Shown piece after piece: positions 23,105 to 36,395 of a stretch of 64,000 nt of DNA. This stretch comes from Acarospora socialis. Its lineage: Eukaryota; Ascomycota; Lecanoromycetes; Acarosporales; Acarosporaceae. Position 1 is the stretch's first letter; each line of letters starts with the position of its first letter. The position numbers were made by a program, and so were the translations under genes. The notes below the pieces were generated by a model that worked only from the letters and a program-made list of their open reading frames with translations, was not told where the DNA came from and made no database searches. The stretch is from the NCBI GenBank assembly GCA_025617375.2, contig JAMYGW020000011.1:1302001-1366000 (forward strand). Direction: 5' to 3'.

Positions 23105-24226
23105 CTAGATCTCGTCCTCCTCTTCATCAAAGTCATCTTCCTCGCCCATATCATACAAGATCCTCCCTCCAACCCCTCCCTCCTCTTTCTGCGCATCAAA
23201 ATAAGGCAGCACAACCCCCTCCCTGTCCCTCCTCTGCTTCTCCGTAAGTCCCAGATCAAACGTACTCCCTACCCCGCCCACATCCCCGCCCGCTCCCTCA
23301 TGCTCAGCAGGCAACCGCCTATACAACGGATGGTCCTCAAGTAAGATAGCCCTCTCTTTCCCCGCCTTCAGCGTCTCCGAACCCAGCATCCCAGCCTTCG
23401 CGTCTGTCGGGAAGAAGAACCACTCTCCAACCGCGCGGCCACTCTTCCGTCGATAGTCCATTTCGACGACCACGCCTCGCCTGTCATTCCCGCCCAGACC
23501 CCTCAGAATCCCCTCGACCTCCTCGTCCAGGCCGAAAACTGGTTCCGCGACGCTCTTGTCGGCGGCCGCTTTGCGCGCCAGGGTTTGAGAGAGGGAGTGA
23601 ACGGTCAGGAGCGTCGTGCAGAGGTATTTGAGAAGGGTCAGTGGGTTGGGCGCGTATGTTGATGCTGGCTGGGGTAGCAGGGGGATGTCCAGGTGGTAGG
23701 TTGCTAGCAACGAGCTCGTGGGTGTAATTAGAGAGGAGAGAAAGATGGAGAAGTTGAGCGTGGGGTGGGAAACGAGCGTGTGGAGGGTGTCTATGATTAG
23801 CAAGGTCCCTGGGATTGAACCTCTTAGTATATTTTTGCTACGTCCCTCACGCGTCAATCGTCACATACTTTGGGATGCCGAAAGTGCAGCAGCGATCGCT
23901 TTCTGAAGCAATGCCGGTGCCTTGCCCCGCGCTTGAATGAAGACATCGACGTCGGCGGGTTGGCGCAACGTCTCGAACGAGACGTATACTATCCGGGATT
24001 TGGCTAACTAATATATCCCACCCGTCAGCGCGGATTCTCAATTGATTCTTCGGTGTGTTTAAGAGACCTTTGCGCGACCAATAAACTCCCGGACCAAAGG
24101 TATAGCAGATTGTTCTAAGGAGTCGAGTACTAATGTGAAAGGAGAAGCATTGTCCCGGAGACTGAGTAGTTTCGAAACGAGAAGGAGGTTGTGTGTACGA
24201 CGGTGCTGGAGACTGTTTGGAGGCAT
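23105..24226 (-). CDS. ELP5: Elongator complex protein 5
   Basis: There are three exons: 24068-24226, 23869-24007 and 23105-23808, giving 333 residues. The start MPPNSLQHRRTHNLLLVSK precedes a RecA-like fold with FTLVLDSLEQSAIPL, SRIVYVSFETL and TLLIIDTLHTLV. No Walker A motif is present, as expected for Elp5. The C-terminus has the family block STFDLGLTEKQRRDREGVV and an acidic end. Elp5 joins Elp4 and Elp6 in the Elongator subcomplex needed for wobble-uridine tRNA modification. In the second intron a good branch site (ATACTAAG) supports acceptor CCCAG over a nearer AG. Confidence 0.92.
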
Positions 24227-25102
24227 GTGGAGATGTTTGTTGTGTTGTGGTCAAATTAGAAGTAATTGGAAGGAGCAATAATATCGAATATAGAGTTCTA
24301 CGGGAGATCGACGACGCTAGTTGTAGGCATAACCGTCGCTCAGGTAGGGCTGTAACGTGGGAAATCGTTTTGTTTTGGGTGATTACGATTTTCCCCCACG
24401 GTATAATGGTTAATTACCGACCTTATACTGTCTTGGATTCAAACCATTGCTATGACAAGATCCTGATAGACACTTACATATGATACAGCGCACGCTATAT
24501 TCCAGAGGAGTATTCGCTATCCTGGAAATCGGATGCTTTGCTCTGTTAGCCATATATCACCGACTCGTCCTATATCTATAGACCTTCGTGGGAGAGGTGC
24601 TGGAACTGCCATTGATGTACGCTTGTATGCCGTTCAAACGCACAGGAACTACTCACCAACAGCTTCTCTTTTACATCGTTCAGATTCTAATGCTGAACCA
24701 AAGACTGAGTACAAATTTATAGAGCCTGAATATTAATGTTGGACACATCTGGACACATCTGGGCCCGTCCAAGTAGTTGTACTAAGCGTGCTCCACACTT
24801 CTTGTTACCACAACCATTGCGATCTCATTACACACAAATACCGCAGGCAGTAGTCTGGCAACTGATAGGAACAATCTTCACTGTGCTTGTCGGTGTGCTC
24901 AATTGACATATATTCATAAATATCCTACACTCATAGAACACCATTGAGCTGAAGCTTTCATCATGCCTTTGAACAACCAAATCGTCAGCCCTCTTGGAAG
25001 TCGGGTAATCTGGGTTGTCTCCGAGACTATCGAGAACTTCCTGCTTGAGAAGGATGTGGTGGAAATGCCCCGAAATCATAGCTAGATCGAATGAAGATCT
25101 CC
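24227..25102. other. no gene recognised
   Basis: This is AT-richer DNA between ELP5 and the 3' end of the repeat-tailed gene. A short segment at 24400-24465 looks superficially tRNA-like and was rejected. The rest holds nothing supported. Confidence 0.5.
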
Positions 25103-26198
25103 TCAGTGCTTACTGTTGGGATGCATTCCGTCGGGGTGCATGCTCTCTGGATGCATGCTTTCGGGGTGCATGCTATTGGGGTGCATAGTGTCGGGATGCA
25201 TACTCTCCGGGTGCATGTTGTCGGGGTGCATGCCCTCGGGGTGCATACTGTCCGGGTGCATACTGTCAGGGTGCATGCTGTCGGGATGCATACTCTCCGG
25301 GTGCATGCCCTTGGGGTGCATGCTATCGGGATGCATACTGTCGGGATGCATGCTATCGGGGTGCATGCTATCGGGATGCATACTCTCCGGGTGCATTCTG
25401 TCGGGGTGCATGACCTGAATTCAGTGTTAGTCTTGATTATAAAAAGAGACATATTTGCCTTACTGCGGAGTTCTCTGGATGCATGGGGTGCATCTTTCGA
25501 AGCATCTCCCAGTCGGCATCGAGTGTTACGGCGGACACCACAACGACGGCATCCAGTGGGTAGTGATTCCTGATCATAGCCTCGCAGTGCTTCACGTGTC
25601 CCTCGGTATCGGCACGGAGTTCAAGGGTGACACCTGTGAAAGGCGCCCGAACGGCTTTCCGCCAATTGTAAGTGCAGTGCGCGATATGCCACTCCTTGGT
25701 GTTGTAGTAGTAAATCGGTCTGTCGGCAAGAGCGGCGACCTCATCGATTGTGTATGTACCACTCTTGTCGAGGTCCGTGTAGTAGACCCAGGAGCCATCC
25801 GGTTCGGGTCCAGCTCGGTCAAACTCCGCCGTGAGCTCCTCATCTCGGCATGCGGGAGGAAGCCAGGCTGAGGCCAATGTGTCGTATTCGCAATTGAGAG
25901 ACTTGGCTTCCTCGATGGAATTTCCACACGAACAAGAGGTCCTCTTGCTCACATGGAAGGTTTTCCACAGGTGACAGGTGACGTCGAAAATACTCCAACT
26001 AATGAGTAGCATCATGATGAATCTTAATGCCCATTTCCTTGCTCTGGACCAACGCGATGGACGAGGTCTGACAAACTCCAGTTCCTCGCGTCTGACGCAA
26101 ACATCGGCGTCCTCGTGACTGAGAAGCTTCTCGTACTCGATTTTCCCTCCATCTGCTTTGCAAAACGCAGACCGCCAAGCCGCAGGAAGGGACAACAT
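25103..26198 (-). CDS. UstYa-like double HxxHC membrane protein with MHPxx repeat tail
   Basis: There are two exons, 25464-26198 and 25103-25414, giving 348 residues. The 49-nt intron has donor GTAAGG, branch ACTAAC and acceptor TTCAG. The start is the ATG at 26198; the longer frame begins with TTG. A basic N-terminal region is followed by one TM helix at about 56-75 (WALRFIMMLLISWSIF), which suggests a type II protein. The outer domain has SCSCGN, WLPPACRDEEL, and two HxxHC motifs at 171-175 (HIAHC) and 201-205 (HVKHC). Paired HxxHC motifs are the mark of UstYa-type oxidases of fungal peptide biosynthesis. Other parts of the DUF3328 pattern are weak, so it may be a sister family. Exon 1 ends with MHPMHPENSA, and exon 2 encodes twenty MHPDS-type pentapeptides and stops after KH. 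Confidence 0.8.
25112..25411. repeat. 15-bp minisatellite, 20 units, coding
   Basis: The unit on the plus strand is like GGGGTGCATGCTATC, repeated without gaps. Variation sits mainly in positions coding the 4th and 5th residues of the pentapeptide. The ATGCA core is nearly invariant. All six frames are open across much of the array, because the unit is a multiple of three and holds no stop in any frame. Confidence 0.95.
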
Positions 26199-27846
26199 GC
26201 TGCTGTTCGGAGGTAGTTGCAGGTTTGTAATGATCAAGACCGATAGCTATATTTTCAGGCACAGCAAATTTATGGAGAAGCAAGAGGAAGACAGGAGAGC
26301 AATGCTTTCCTCTGCAGGAAGGCCATCAGTTAAAGAGAGGTTGACGACGACACCATCAGTAGAGAGGGAAGACGATAGGACGCAGATAAGGTAGTACGAG
26401 TACATTCGAAGTTACCCAAGCTTGCATCCAGCCCTGTAGTCGTAACCATGTCTCGGAATCCATAGTGGCACAGTCTGATAAGAGTTGTCAGACCTGCAGG
26501 CATTTTATCTCCGAAGGATCAGCTACCCTACTTGTACGCGGAGTACAGGCATGAAGGTGTGAAAAGCCCCGGCAGTGTGCAGGCAAGGCTAACTGAGTTA
26601 GGAGATCCGACATCATTACTTGTAACGTTAAACAACTTCCCCACGCTTCTGATCCTTCACGTTGACAGCATGCCTAAACCACTCGATCAGGTGGTGAGTT
26701 GAAGGTGGCAGGTGGGGCCAGGCTGCAATTGAAGCACAGATAAGTACTTGATAAAGGGGTGTACGATTGCAACTACCCTGTACGAGTACTGTTACTGATG
26801 AAGGAACCGGCAGCAGTCGACAGCGTCTGCCAATTACTTGTATGGAAATGCAGTGTCGAAGAAGTTCCCACAAATGTCTCCATATCGTAACAAATGTCAT
26901 TGGGGCTCGTCACCAAGACATCAATATGGATGAAGTACTTCCCAAGTCTTTGCATCTCTTGTCAGATAAACTCCTTTCTTATTCGTCTCAGTCTGTCATG
27001 GAGACCTCATGTAACACCGCAGCTTCTCTCGAATTTCGGAATTGGTTGGTTTCTTGATGTATTGGAGTATGTACTCCATTGAACTATTGGCATTCGTCTA
27101 TGACCTAGAACTATATCTGCAGATTCTAGGTGTGAACATCAACATGGATGGATCGCGGTGATAACGGGTCCCCGGAGAGCGAAATGACCGATCCCAATCA
27201 ACTCACCTAGACTCCTCAGTCTGTCTTGAGGCACAGCAACTCGGAGTACTCCGTACATTCCTTACACAGATACCTGCGCCGATTAGCTGCTTCAAGATTG
27301 GCATGGGACCAAGATCACTGTTCGAATGCGCGCAGGCGGCACGACTGACTTTTTGGCATCTTCCACGCTTCAGAGCCAGGGCTCTTCTCTGGTCATTTGA
27401 AAGAGCAGACATGCCATGTTGGAGAGCCGATGCTAACGCGGTGACTATTCCATTGGTCCTTGAGGTCCTCCAGGTGCTACAAAAAGCGGGGTCAGTACAA
27501 ACCCTGGCAGCAGAAGAAAACTCCAGCTCCCACCTGCACCCCTAGGATCCTGATCCTTATCCTTATGGAGAGATGCCGCGCTCCCCGTCTGCATAACTGT
27601 TCTTCTGACATCCGTGCTGCGCCCGTGCCAAACCCCTTCGAGGCCAAGGAATGATGCTCTAACGATGAAGTGTTACGACTACTCCAAGACACTCTTGGAC
27701 CTCAGAAATGTCAGCTTTGAGAACTTCCTGACTTTCTCGCATATCGAGTGCTGCTCTGGCGTCACTATATCTTCTGAGGTTGAATTCTTGCCGATAACCC
27801 CAAGCGAAAGAAGATACAGCATAGGAGTAGTCGTAACATCTCCACA
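26199..27846. other. no gene recognised
   Basis: 1.65 kb between the start of the repeat-tailed gene and the start of the dioxygenase gene, so it holds two divergent promoters. Short overlapping open frames on both strands at 27300-27900 have no recognisable domain. Confidence 0.5.
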
Positions 27847-29204
27847 ATGGCAGTGACCGCCTCCAAGACAGAAGACGTCAAAAGTCGAGGTAACTTCAAG
27901 GAAATCTTCACCGGCCCCTCTGCCTATGACAAGAAGACGGAAGAGGAAGGGACAGAGGACCAACCCAGAGCTTCTGTGAGTATCTATAGCTGTCGTTGAT
28001 TCGCAAGGGACATCCGCTAATGCTTCTCAAGTATCCAAACTACCTTCCGACCTGGGATCACTCTGAGGTATATCCACCTCTAGAATCGTTCACCCATCAT
28101 GACCGCGGCCTCGACGCCGACCGCTCGCTCCCTGATCTGCTCCCTCCCGGTGTTGAAGTAGAAGAGCTGACTCCTTCGATCGGCTCTATAATCCGTGGCA
28201 TCCAACTCAGTCGCTTAAACGATCGCGGCAAAGACCAACTGGCCCTCCTGACTGCTCAGCGAAAGGTGCTCGTTTTTCGAGACCAGGACTTTGCCGACCT
28301 CCCCATTGACGAGGCTGTTGAGTTTGGCGCTTACTTTGGACGACTCCATATCATGAACATAAGCCCTTGTCCCAAGGGTCACCCCGAGGTCCATCTAGTA
28401 CACCGAGGTGCGGGTGATATGAGTGTACAAAAGGTGCTTGCAGGGCGAACGAACAGCGTTGTGTGGCACAGCGACGTGACGAACGAAGAGCAACCGCCAG
28501 GAACTACTATCATGTATATTCTCGATACCCCCAAGACAGGCGGCGATACTCTTTTCGTGAACATGGTGGAAGCCTACAATCGACTCAGTCCAGGCTTTCA
28601 ACAGAGGTTACACGGGCTAACGGCACTTCATTCGGGCATCGAACAGGCCGAATCTCAGAAAGCTCTGGGAGGCGTCTGTAGGAGAGAGCCGGTTGCCAAC
28701 GAGCACCCGATCGTCAGAACGCACCCCGCTACAGGAGAGAAGGCTTTATACGTCAATCCACAATGTAGGTCGAGTTTGCACTGCCAATTTCTTCAGGGAT
28801 CCGGCTAAGGACAGATTGACAGACACGAGGTATATTGTCGGATACAAAAAAGAAGAGAGCGATGCTTTGCTCAAGTTCTTGTACGACCATATAGCGTTTG
28901 GTGCCGATTTCCAGACTAGGGTGAAATGGGAGAAGGGGACTGTTGTCGTGTTCGACGTAAGCGCATTCCTCCTGACTATAGTCCCGAGAAGGGCTTGAAA
29001 CTAAGACGTACAGAACCGTGTGACCGGTCACTCTCCACTTGCCGATTTTCAGGTAGGTTACTGCAGATCATATAATGAGGGAAAGTTTCCCTGATGATCG
29101 AGTAGGGTCAACGCCGCCACTTGGCACGTCTCACCCCACAAGCCGAACGACCTTACGAGACTGCCTTCGCCGATGAGCCACGTGAAGTGATGAACGGCCA
29201 CTGA
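27847..29204 (+). CDS. TauD/TfdA-type 2-oxoglutarate dioxygenase
   Basis: There are five exons: 27847-27975, 28032-28764, 28823-28956, 29014-29052 and 29106-29204, giving 377 residues, the usual length of fungal taurine/sulfonate dioxygenases. The Fe(II) triad is visible: His189 and Asp191 in VVWHSDVTNEE, and His338 in RVTGHSPLAD. The 2-oxoglutarate-binding Arg lies in QRRHLARLTP. LVFRDQDF and GDTLFVNM are further family blocks. It probably oxidises a sulfonate or related small acid, releasing sulfite or an aldehyde, in sulfur scavenging; the exact substrate cannot be told. One exon is only 13 codons. It is followed in the same direction by an MFS transporter. Confidence 0.93.
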
Positions 29205-29719
29205 TTCCAGAGGGACAAGACTTCTTGCATTGTCGGGCGAAACGGTTTCCGGCAGAGGGGGATCGAGACCTTTAGCTGCTCCCGTTCACAGCATCGTTCT
29301 CCAGTCTTTAGCCTACCACAATCCACTCAATGTACGTAAAGGACATGACCTAGGAGTAGAAGTAGTCGGTTCTTGATAGCTTCAGAGGCGAGGAGCGCCG
29401 TTTCCACGAGGACTTGACTGGGGAACCCTAGGTGTTTGGATTGATGTGATGCTTTGTTACATGCCCTTGATCCCGTCCAAAGACTCCCAAAGTAACCCGA
29501 TCACTTCGTACATCCATGCCCACTCGGCTACACATCCCCGTATTGCGTTCTAAAGACGTCGTAGGAGGTTCTAAGCGATGCTGCGACGGTCCATTTCTAT
29601 CCAATCTCACAGTTGGGAGATTTTAGTCCGACTTCCAGTCAACGTCAGCGCTTCTTCGGACCCTCCACCTTTCTCTTGATTCTGATGCAACTTGCGTATT
29701 ACCCTGATGATCTTAAGGC
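29205..29719. other. intergenic between dioxygenase and transporter genes
   Basis: 515 bp with no supported gene. It holds the terminator of the first gene and the promoter of the second. Confidence 0.5.
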
Positions 29720-31144
29720 ATGGCTACCACGCAAAGCGCCTTGTGCGAGAAATTTTATCCGAAACTTGAATCAGCTTCTCCCGTATCCACTCCTGAGACA
29801 GGTGACAGCTCTGCCATTGAACCAAATGCTTCACGTTCCGGGAATCACTCGACCGGCCGGGGTTTGCTATCACAGATCTCGCAGCACGGGCTTCGAAGCG
29901 CGTTTGCCCGGATGAGGTCGTCAGATTCAGCCAACGATCCTGGGCCACCTCCTGACGGAGGGTTTCCCGCATGGAGCCAAGCCTTGCTCGGCCACCTCGC
30001 CATCTTCAACACTTGGGGCTTCATCAACAGCTTCGGCATCTTTCAGACATACTACACGCACGCTTTGAACGAACCGCCGGCCACCATCTCCTGGGTCGGC
30101 AGTGTTCAAATCTGGCTCCTCTTCTTCATCGGGACCTTTTCGGGCCGGGCCCTTGATGCGGGCTATTTCCGAGTCGTCTTCATCCTCGGCCAGCTGATGC
30201 AAGTCATCGGCGTCTTCATGACGTCGTTGGCGACGACTTACTGGCACGTTTTCCTCGCACAGGGTCTCTGCACCGGTATCGGGAACGGACTCGTCTTTTG
30301 CCCGTCGTTCGCCTTGCTCTCGGGCTACTTCTCTCGAAACCGAGCGTTGGCCATTGGCGTCGCGGCCTCGGGGTCCGCGACGGGCGGTGTCGTCTTCCCC
30401 GCCATTGCCGAGCGTCTCCTGCCGAGTATTGGGTTCCCGTGGACTGTCCGCGTGATTGGCTTCGTGATGCTCGGCACCATGTCTTTGACCGTCCCTTTCT
30501 TCAGGGCACGGACCCCACCGCGTAAAAGGGGGCCACTGGTCGAGTGGGCCGCATTCACCGAGATGCCGTATCTTCTCTTCTCAATCTCCATGTTCCTCAG
30601 TTTTTGGGGTCTCTACTTTGCCTTTTACTACATTGGCAGTTTCACCCGAGATGCGCTGGGTGCGTCACAACAAACGTCTATCAAAGTGCTGATGGTCATG
30701 AACGGCGTCGGTGCTCCGGGCCGCTTGATCCCGGGCTTCGTTGCGGACCGATATTTCGGCCCGTTGAACGCCTTCCTCCCGTTCGTGGTCATGGCAAGCG
30801 TGCTGTTATATTGTTGGGCTGCTGTTTCCAGCGTCGGAGCTAGCTACGCGTTTGCGGTTGTCTATGGCTTTTTCGCAGCGGGCATCCAATCGTTGTTTCT
30901 GGCTACGTTGAGCAGTCTTACCACGGACCCGTCCAAGACGGGAGTGAGGATGGGCATGGTTCTCACGGTCATCAGCTTGGCTACACTCACGGGCCAGCCT
31001 TTGGCCGGGGCGCTGATTCAGAGCAATGCGGGACATTATCTGAGGGCTCAGATGTTTGCAGCGTCTTCGATGGCCTTGGGTTTCGCCATTCTCGTAACGG
31101 CACGCTTTGCGAAAGTGGGAAGCGTGCTGAGGATCAAAGTCTGA
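29720..31144 (+). CDS. MFS transporter, monocarboxylate permease-like
   Basis: This is an intronless gene for 474 residues. A hydrophilic N-terminus of about 75 residues ends in PPDGGFPAWSQALLG, the DGG motif that opens fungal MCT-type permeases. About twelve TM helices follow. NTWGFINSFGIFQTYY in the first helix is the family signature, with GLCTGIGNGLVFCPS and the RNRALAIGVAASGSATGG loop after it, and GAPGRLIPGFVADRYFGP between helices 8 and 9. Substrates of such permeases range from monocarboxylates to secondary metabolites. Its neighbour suggests uptake of the dioxygenase substrate, or export, but this is inference. GC is noticeably higher than in the flanks, partly because it has no introns. 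Confidence 0.92.
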   Translation: MATTQSALCEKFYPKLESASPVSTPETGDSSAIEPNASRSGNHSTGRGLLSQISQHGLRSAFARMRSSDSANDPGPPPDGGFPAWSQALLGHLAIFNTWGFINSFGIFQTYYTHALNEPPATISWVGSVQIWLLFFIGTFSGRALDAGYFRVVFILGQLMQVIGVFMTSLATTYWHVFLAQGLCTGIGNGLVFCPSFALLSGYFSRNRALAIGVAASGSATGGVVFPAIAERLLPSIGFPWTVRVIGFVMLGTMSLTVPFFRARTPPRKRGPLVEWAAFTEMPYLLFSISMFLSFWGLYFAFYYIGSFTRDALGASQQTSIKVLMVMNGVGAPGRLIPGFVADRYFGPLNAFLPFVVMASVLLYCWAAVSSVGASYAFAVVYGFFAAGIQSLFLATLSSLTTDPSKTGVRMGMVLTVISLATLTGQPLAGALIQSNAGHYLRAQMFAASSMALGFAILVTARFAKVGSVLRIKV

Positions 31145-31927
31145 TGCCGCCTACACCTGCAACCTATTGCTCACTCGACGCCGGTGCATTCAGACTTCCC
31201 TCCACCAGCCTAAGATCGACAGATCAGAATCTAGCAAATAATAATGTGCTGATCTTCCAGCTTCTTGGCAGGCACCACAACATATCTTGGAGTGCATCGG
31301 TAGAGTAGTTCGAACCTTCTCTGCTGCCTGTATTTCCCACTAACGGGATTGAAAGACTCCTCGAGGTTCATCGCCCTTCTGGAAAGGAACAGATAGCGAC
31401 CTGGGTGCTATGCTCAAATGGGAAAGACAAGAACCAGATGGCTTTTTCTTCCGACCGTCAGGCATTTGTCCCGCGTTTACCTGCATTCTCTGGGATCTGC
31501 GTAAGGACGGCCTTCGAGTTCAGTATCTATTAACCAATGGTACCTCATGCTCCTAAGGTAATCACTCGGCACCACTCTCGCTCCTGGTGTGACAAAGCCG
31601 TGAAGATCGTAATCGCTTGTGATTGGAAATTCATACGGTGCTGCCCTTTCCCTTCGTTCTGCACTGAAATGAGAATGTCAGTAACGGAAGTCGCTGGCGG
31701 CAGATAGGCGGGTCATAGGGCTATATGTAAGAATGATTGTTGCCAAATCTTTTCTCTTTGTAACAACAGAAGAGTGAGCTTTGAAGCCTGATACTGGATC
31801 ACCCCAGTCACCCCAAAACGGCAGCCTCAAGAAAGTGTTACGTAACTGAGGCGGGCGCCGATTTCCGTCCTCTCACTCGCCAAGACAATTACACAGTTAG
31901 CTAAGACCAACCACCGTAGTCGCGAAC
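31145..31927. other. intergenic
   Basis: 783 bp, no supported gene. It contains the promoter of the splicing-factor gene. Confidence 0.5.
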
Positions 31928-33002
31928 ATGGCTCCATCGAGTCCAACCGTTTCGTCTGCAGCAGCTCCAGCATCACCTTTCCCAAAGCACTCACCAACCC
32001 TTTCGAAGCTAGTTCCTGACCTCGCCGCCAAAGTTCTCGACACTTCAGTAGCTGAAGGCAACCAATCCGCTCCAAAGAAGCGCGCCCGGCCTAGAAGCGC
32101 TTCACCAGACCTATCACCTCGTCCCAGCATGGCCGAACCGTCGGCCAAACGCTCTCGACGGACCGACAGTTCGGCGATGTGGGACAACGATCGTCGCGAC
32201 AGCAAAGGCCACGAAAGGGAGTCGAGGGACTACAAAGGGAGGGGAGCTGAGCGGGACCGAGATAGACGGCATGAGGATGTGAGGACGCACGGCCGAGATG
32301 ATCGGAGACGGCGATCGAGGTCACGAGATACAAATGATAGGCGGCGGGAGAGGACTAGGTCACGGGAGAGGGGGGAGCCACGGTCGAGAGCAAGCGGGAG
32401 GGATAGGGATAGGGACAGAGATAGAGACGGTCGTGAGGGGAGGGATAGGCGGGACCGGGAACGGACGGCGAGTAGGGAACGGCATCGGTCACGGAGAGGT
32501 ATGTGATCACCCACGCCTCCTTCACAAGTATGGCATGGACATGCACTAATCGTTTCTAGATGACCCTCCACCAAGGTCAGACAGACAACGCACGCGTTCC
32601 CGCTCACCCGCTCGCAACGGCACGAGTACAAGCACCCGCACTCGCTCTCCACCCCGTGGACCGCGCGGTGAGAGGCCGAAAGATACAGCGAAGCCTGCCA
32701 ACGGTCACAAAGACGTCAAGCCAACACCATCGCAGCCGTCCTCGAAACCACCCGCAGATCCAAAGGCGGGCAATGACGCGCAGAAAATGGAGGTGGATAC
32801 CGATGGCGCGAAGGCGGACGAAGATCCTGAAGACGCGATGATACGCAAGATGATGGGATTCGGAGGGTTTCGAACGACGAAGAATACGAAAGTGCCGGGG
32901 AATGATGTTTATGGGGTAAGGAAGGAGAAGAAGACGGAATATAGGCAGTATATGAACCGTGTTGGAGGGTTCAATAGGCCGCTGAGTCCGAGTCGGGAGT
33001 GA
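31928..33002 (+). CDS. SNRNP27: U4/U6.U5 tri-snRNP 27 kDa-like protein
   Basis: There are two exons, 31928-32498 and 32560-33002, giving 337 residues. A Ser/Ala/Pro N-terminus leads into a long RS/RD/RE-rich region, as in splicing factors. The C-terminal 60 residues carry the conserved block MIRKMMGFGGFRTTKN, VPGNDVYGVRKEKK and YRQYMNRVGGFNRPL, diagnostic of the 27 kDa tri-snRNP protein. The animal protein helps hold the 5' splice site in the spliceosome. A nuclear role is expected. The N-terminal extension is longer than in animals. Confidence 0.93.
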
Positions 33003-33326
33003 TGGGGGCTCCGAGTCGTGTATTTCTAGGCATCTGGTTAAGACAGATCGAAGCATTGGCTGGTTTTGCCGTACGACTTGCTATTGCTATGGTAGTGCGC
33101 AAATTTTTCTATGGACGGATGGCGACAGTATGATTACCGACTTCAGAAAGCTCTCTTCGCTCCAGATCAAGAAGGCCAGTTTGCAGTAAGTCAACCTCTG
33201 TTTTGACGCCCGAGTTGTACTCCGGTAGCCAAGTGTTGCTGCTGTGTCAAAACAAGCGGCTCAAACGCGCCTTCACATCAGTGGTGTATGCAGCAATGAC
33301 CAGGCAAGGGCCCGGATACTCTTGCC
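33003..33326. other. intergenic
   Basis: 324 bp between convergent genes; no feature seen. Confidence 0.45.
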
Positions 33327-35243
<1,917 letters not shown>

Positions 35244-36395
35244 TCATCGCCGCCGGTCGCGATTGCGATCACGCTCGCGACCATCGTGTTTCCGCCGCCT
35301 CTGGTCACGGTCTCTGTCCGGATCTCGGTCCCGGTGTCTGTGCGGCGATCTGCTGCGATAAGACGTCCGTCTCCTTTCCCCATCTCGATCCCAATCCCGA
35401 GCCCGGTCTCGGTCTTGATCTCGAGGCCGGGAACGCGACCGTGACGCCGACCTACGTCTGCCATGCCCTCTCCCACCGTGCCTATCCTCTCCATCCCCAC
35501 GATGACGTCGGTCCCGACTCCCACTGCTCCTCCTCCTCCTCCTCCTCCTCCTCCTCTCATGCCGTCTTTCTATGCTCCCATCACTGTCCCTAACCCTCTC
35601 CCTCTCCTTCTCCACCCCGCTCTTCCTCCCACCCTCCAACCCCCCCTCTTCCCCCACACCCCCAACCCCCCTCAACACCTCCCTCCCCTCCCCTTCCTTC
35701 CCGCCATACCCACCAAACCCCACCCCCTCCTCCCTGTCCTCATTCCCCTCTCCATTCTCCATCGCCGTCTCCCTCACCACCCTCTCGACCTCCCTCCTCT
35801 CCACCCCTCCCTGTCCCTGCCCCGCACCCAGCCTTGGCGCAACCGCAAACCCCAACGCCGCGCTCAGCGCATCGCGCTCCGCTTCCTTGATCAGGCGGAT
35901 CTCTTCGGCGCTCTGCTGGGCCGCGGTCTCGGCCGCAGAGGTGGGCGCGGCGGATGTGGAGGACGGGCCGGTGGAGCTCGATTTCGCGTACCAGGAGAGA
36001 TCGCGGTTTTTCTGCCACCGGCCGACGGCTGCGCGCATGCGTGCGTGCCATTAGTAGGGATACGTGCGTTGCAGGGTGGACGGTGGGGAAGGGAAGGGGA
36101 GGGAGTGTGTGCGTAGGGAGTGGATGGGAGTGGGAAGGGGAGGGAAGAAGAGGGTGGGGGAATGACAGAGGGAGAGGGGGAGACGAACGCGCCATGAGCG
36201 AGTGGCCGAGGTAGTTTTCGCGGTGCTGGTCGCTTTGCACGTCTTCCCATTTGAAGTCGGCGCGGCCGCCGCTGGCGGAGGGAAGGGGGGCGTTAGCTTC
36301 AGGTCTTTTCGTTTAAGAGTGAGGACAAGGGTAATGAAGTTGAGGGAACATGCGTACCGGCTGCCTTCTTTGCGGACACCGGCAACTAGGTCCAT
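35244..36395 (-). CDS. MMTAG2-like (kinase phosphorylation domain) protein
   Basis: There are three exons: 36358-36395, 36189-36271 and 35244-36028, giving 301 residues. Together they give the conserved N-terminus MDLVAGVRKEGSRGGRADFK, WEDVQSDQHRENYLGHSLMA and PVGRWQKNRDLSWYAKS of the multiple-myeloma-tumour-associated protein 2 family. The second intron (160 nt) is a very pyrimidine-rich tract with a CTACTAAT branch site and a GTTCGT donor. The C-terminal half is Gly/Glu-rich and then an Arg/Asp/Arg/Ser tail, including a run of nine Arg from a TCC repeat. The family is nuclear and RNA-associated in animals, with no defined enzymatic role. Confidence 0.88.
35527..35556. repeat. TCC trinucleotide repeat
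   Basis: About ten TCC triplets inside the last exon of the MMTAG2-like gene encode a poly-Arg run on the minus strand. Confidence 0.9.

Noticed and set aside
24397-24465. tRNA-like segment with ggattcaaacc B-box-like motif
   Set aside because: No 7-bp acceptor stem, no anticodon stem and a poor A box; it cannot be folded into a cloverleaf by eye.
25091-25573. Long plus-strand frame through the minisatellite
   Set aside because: All frames are open because the 15-bp unit has no stops; the minus strand has the spliced gene with conserved domains.
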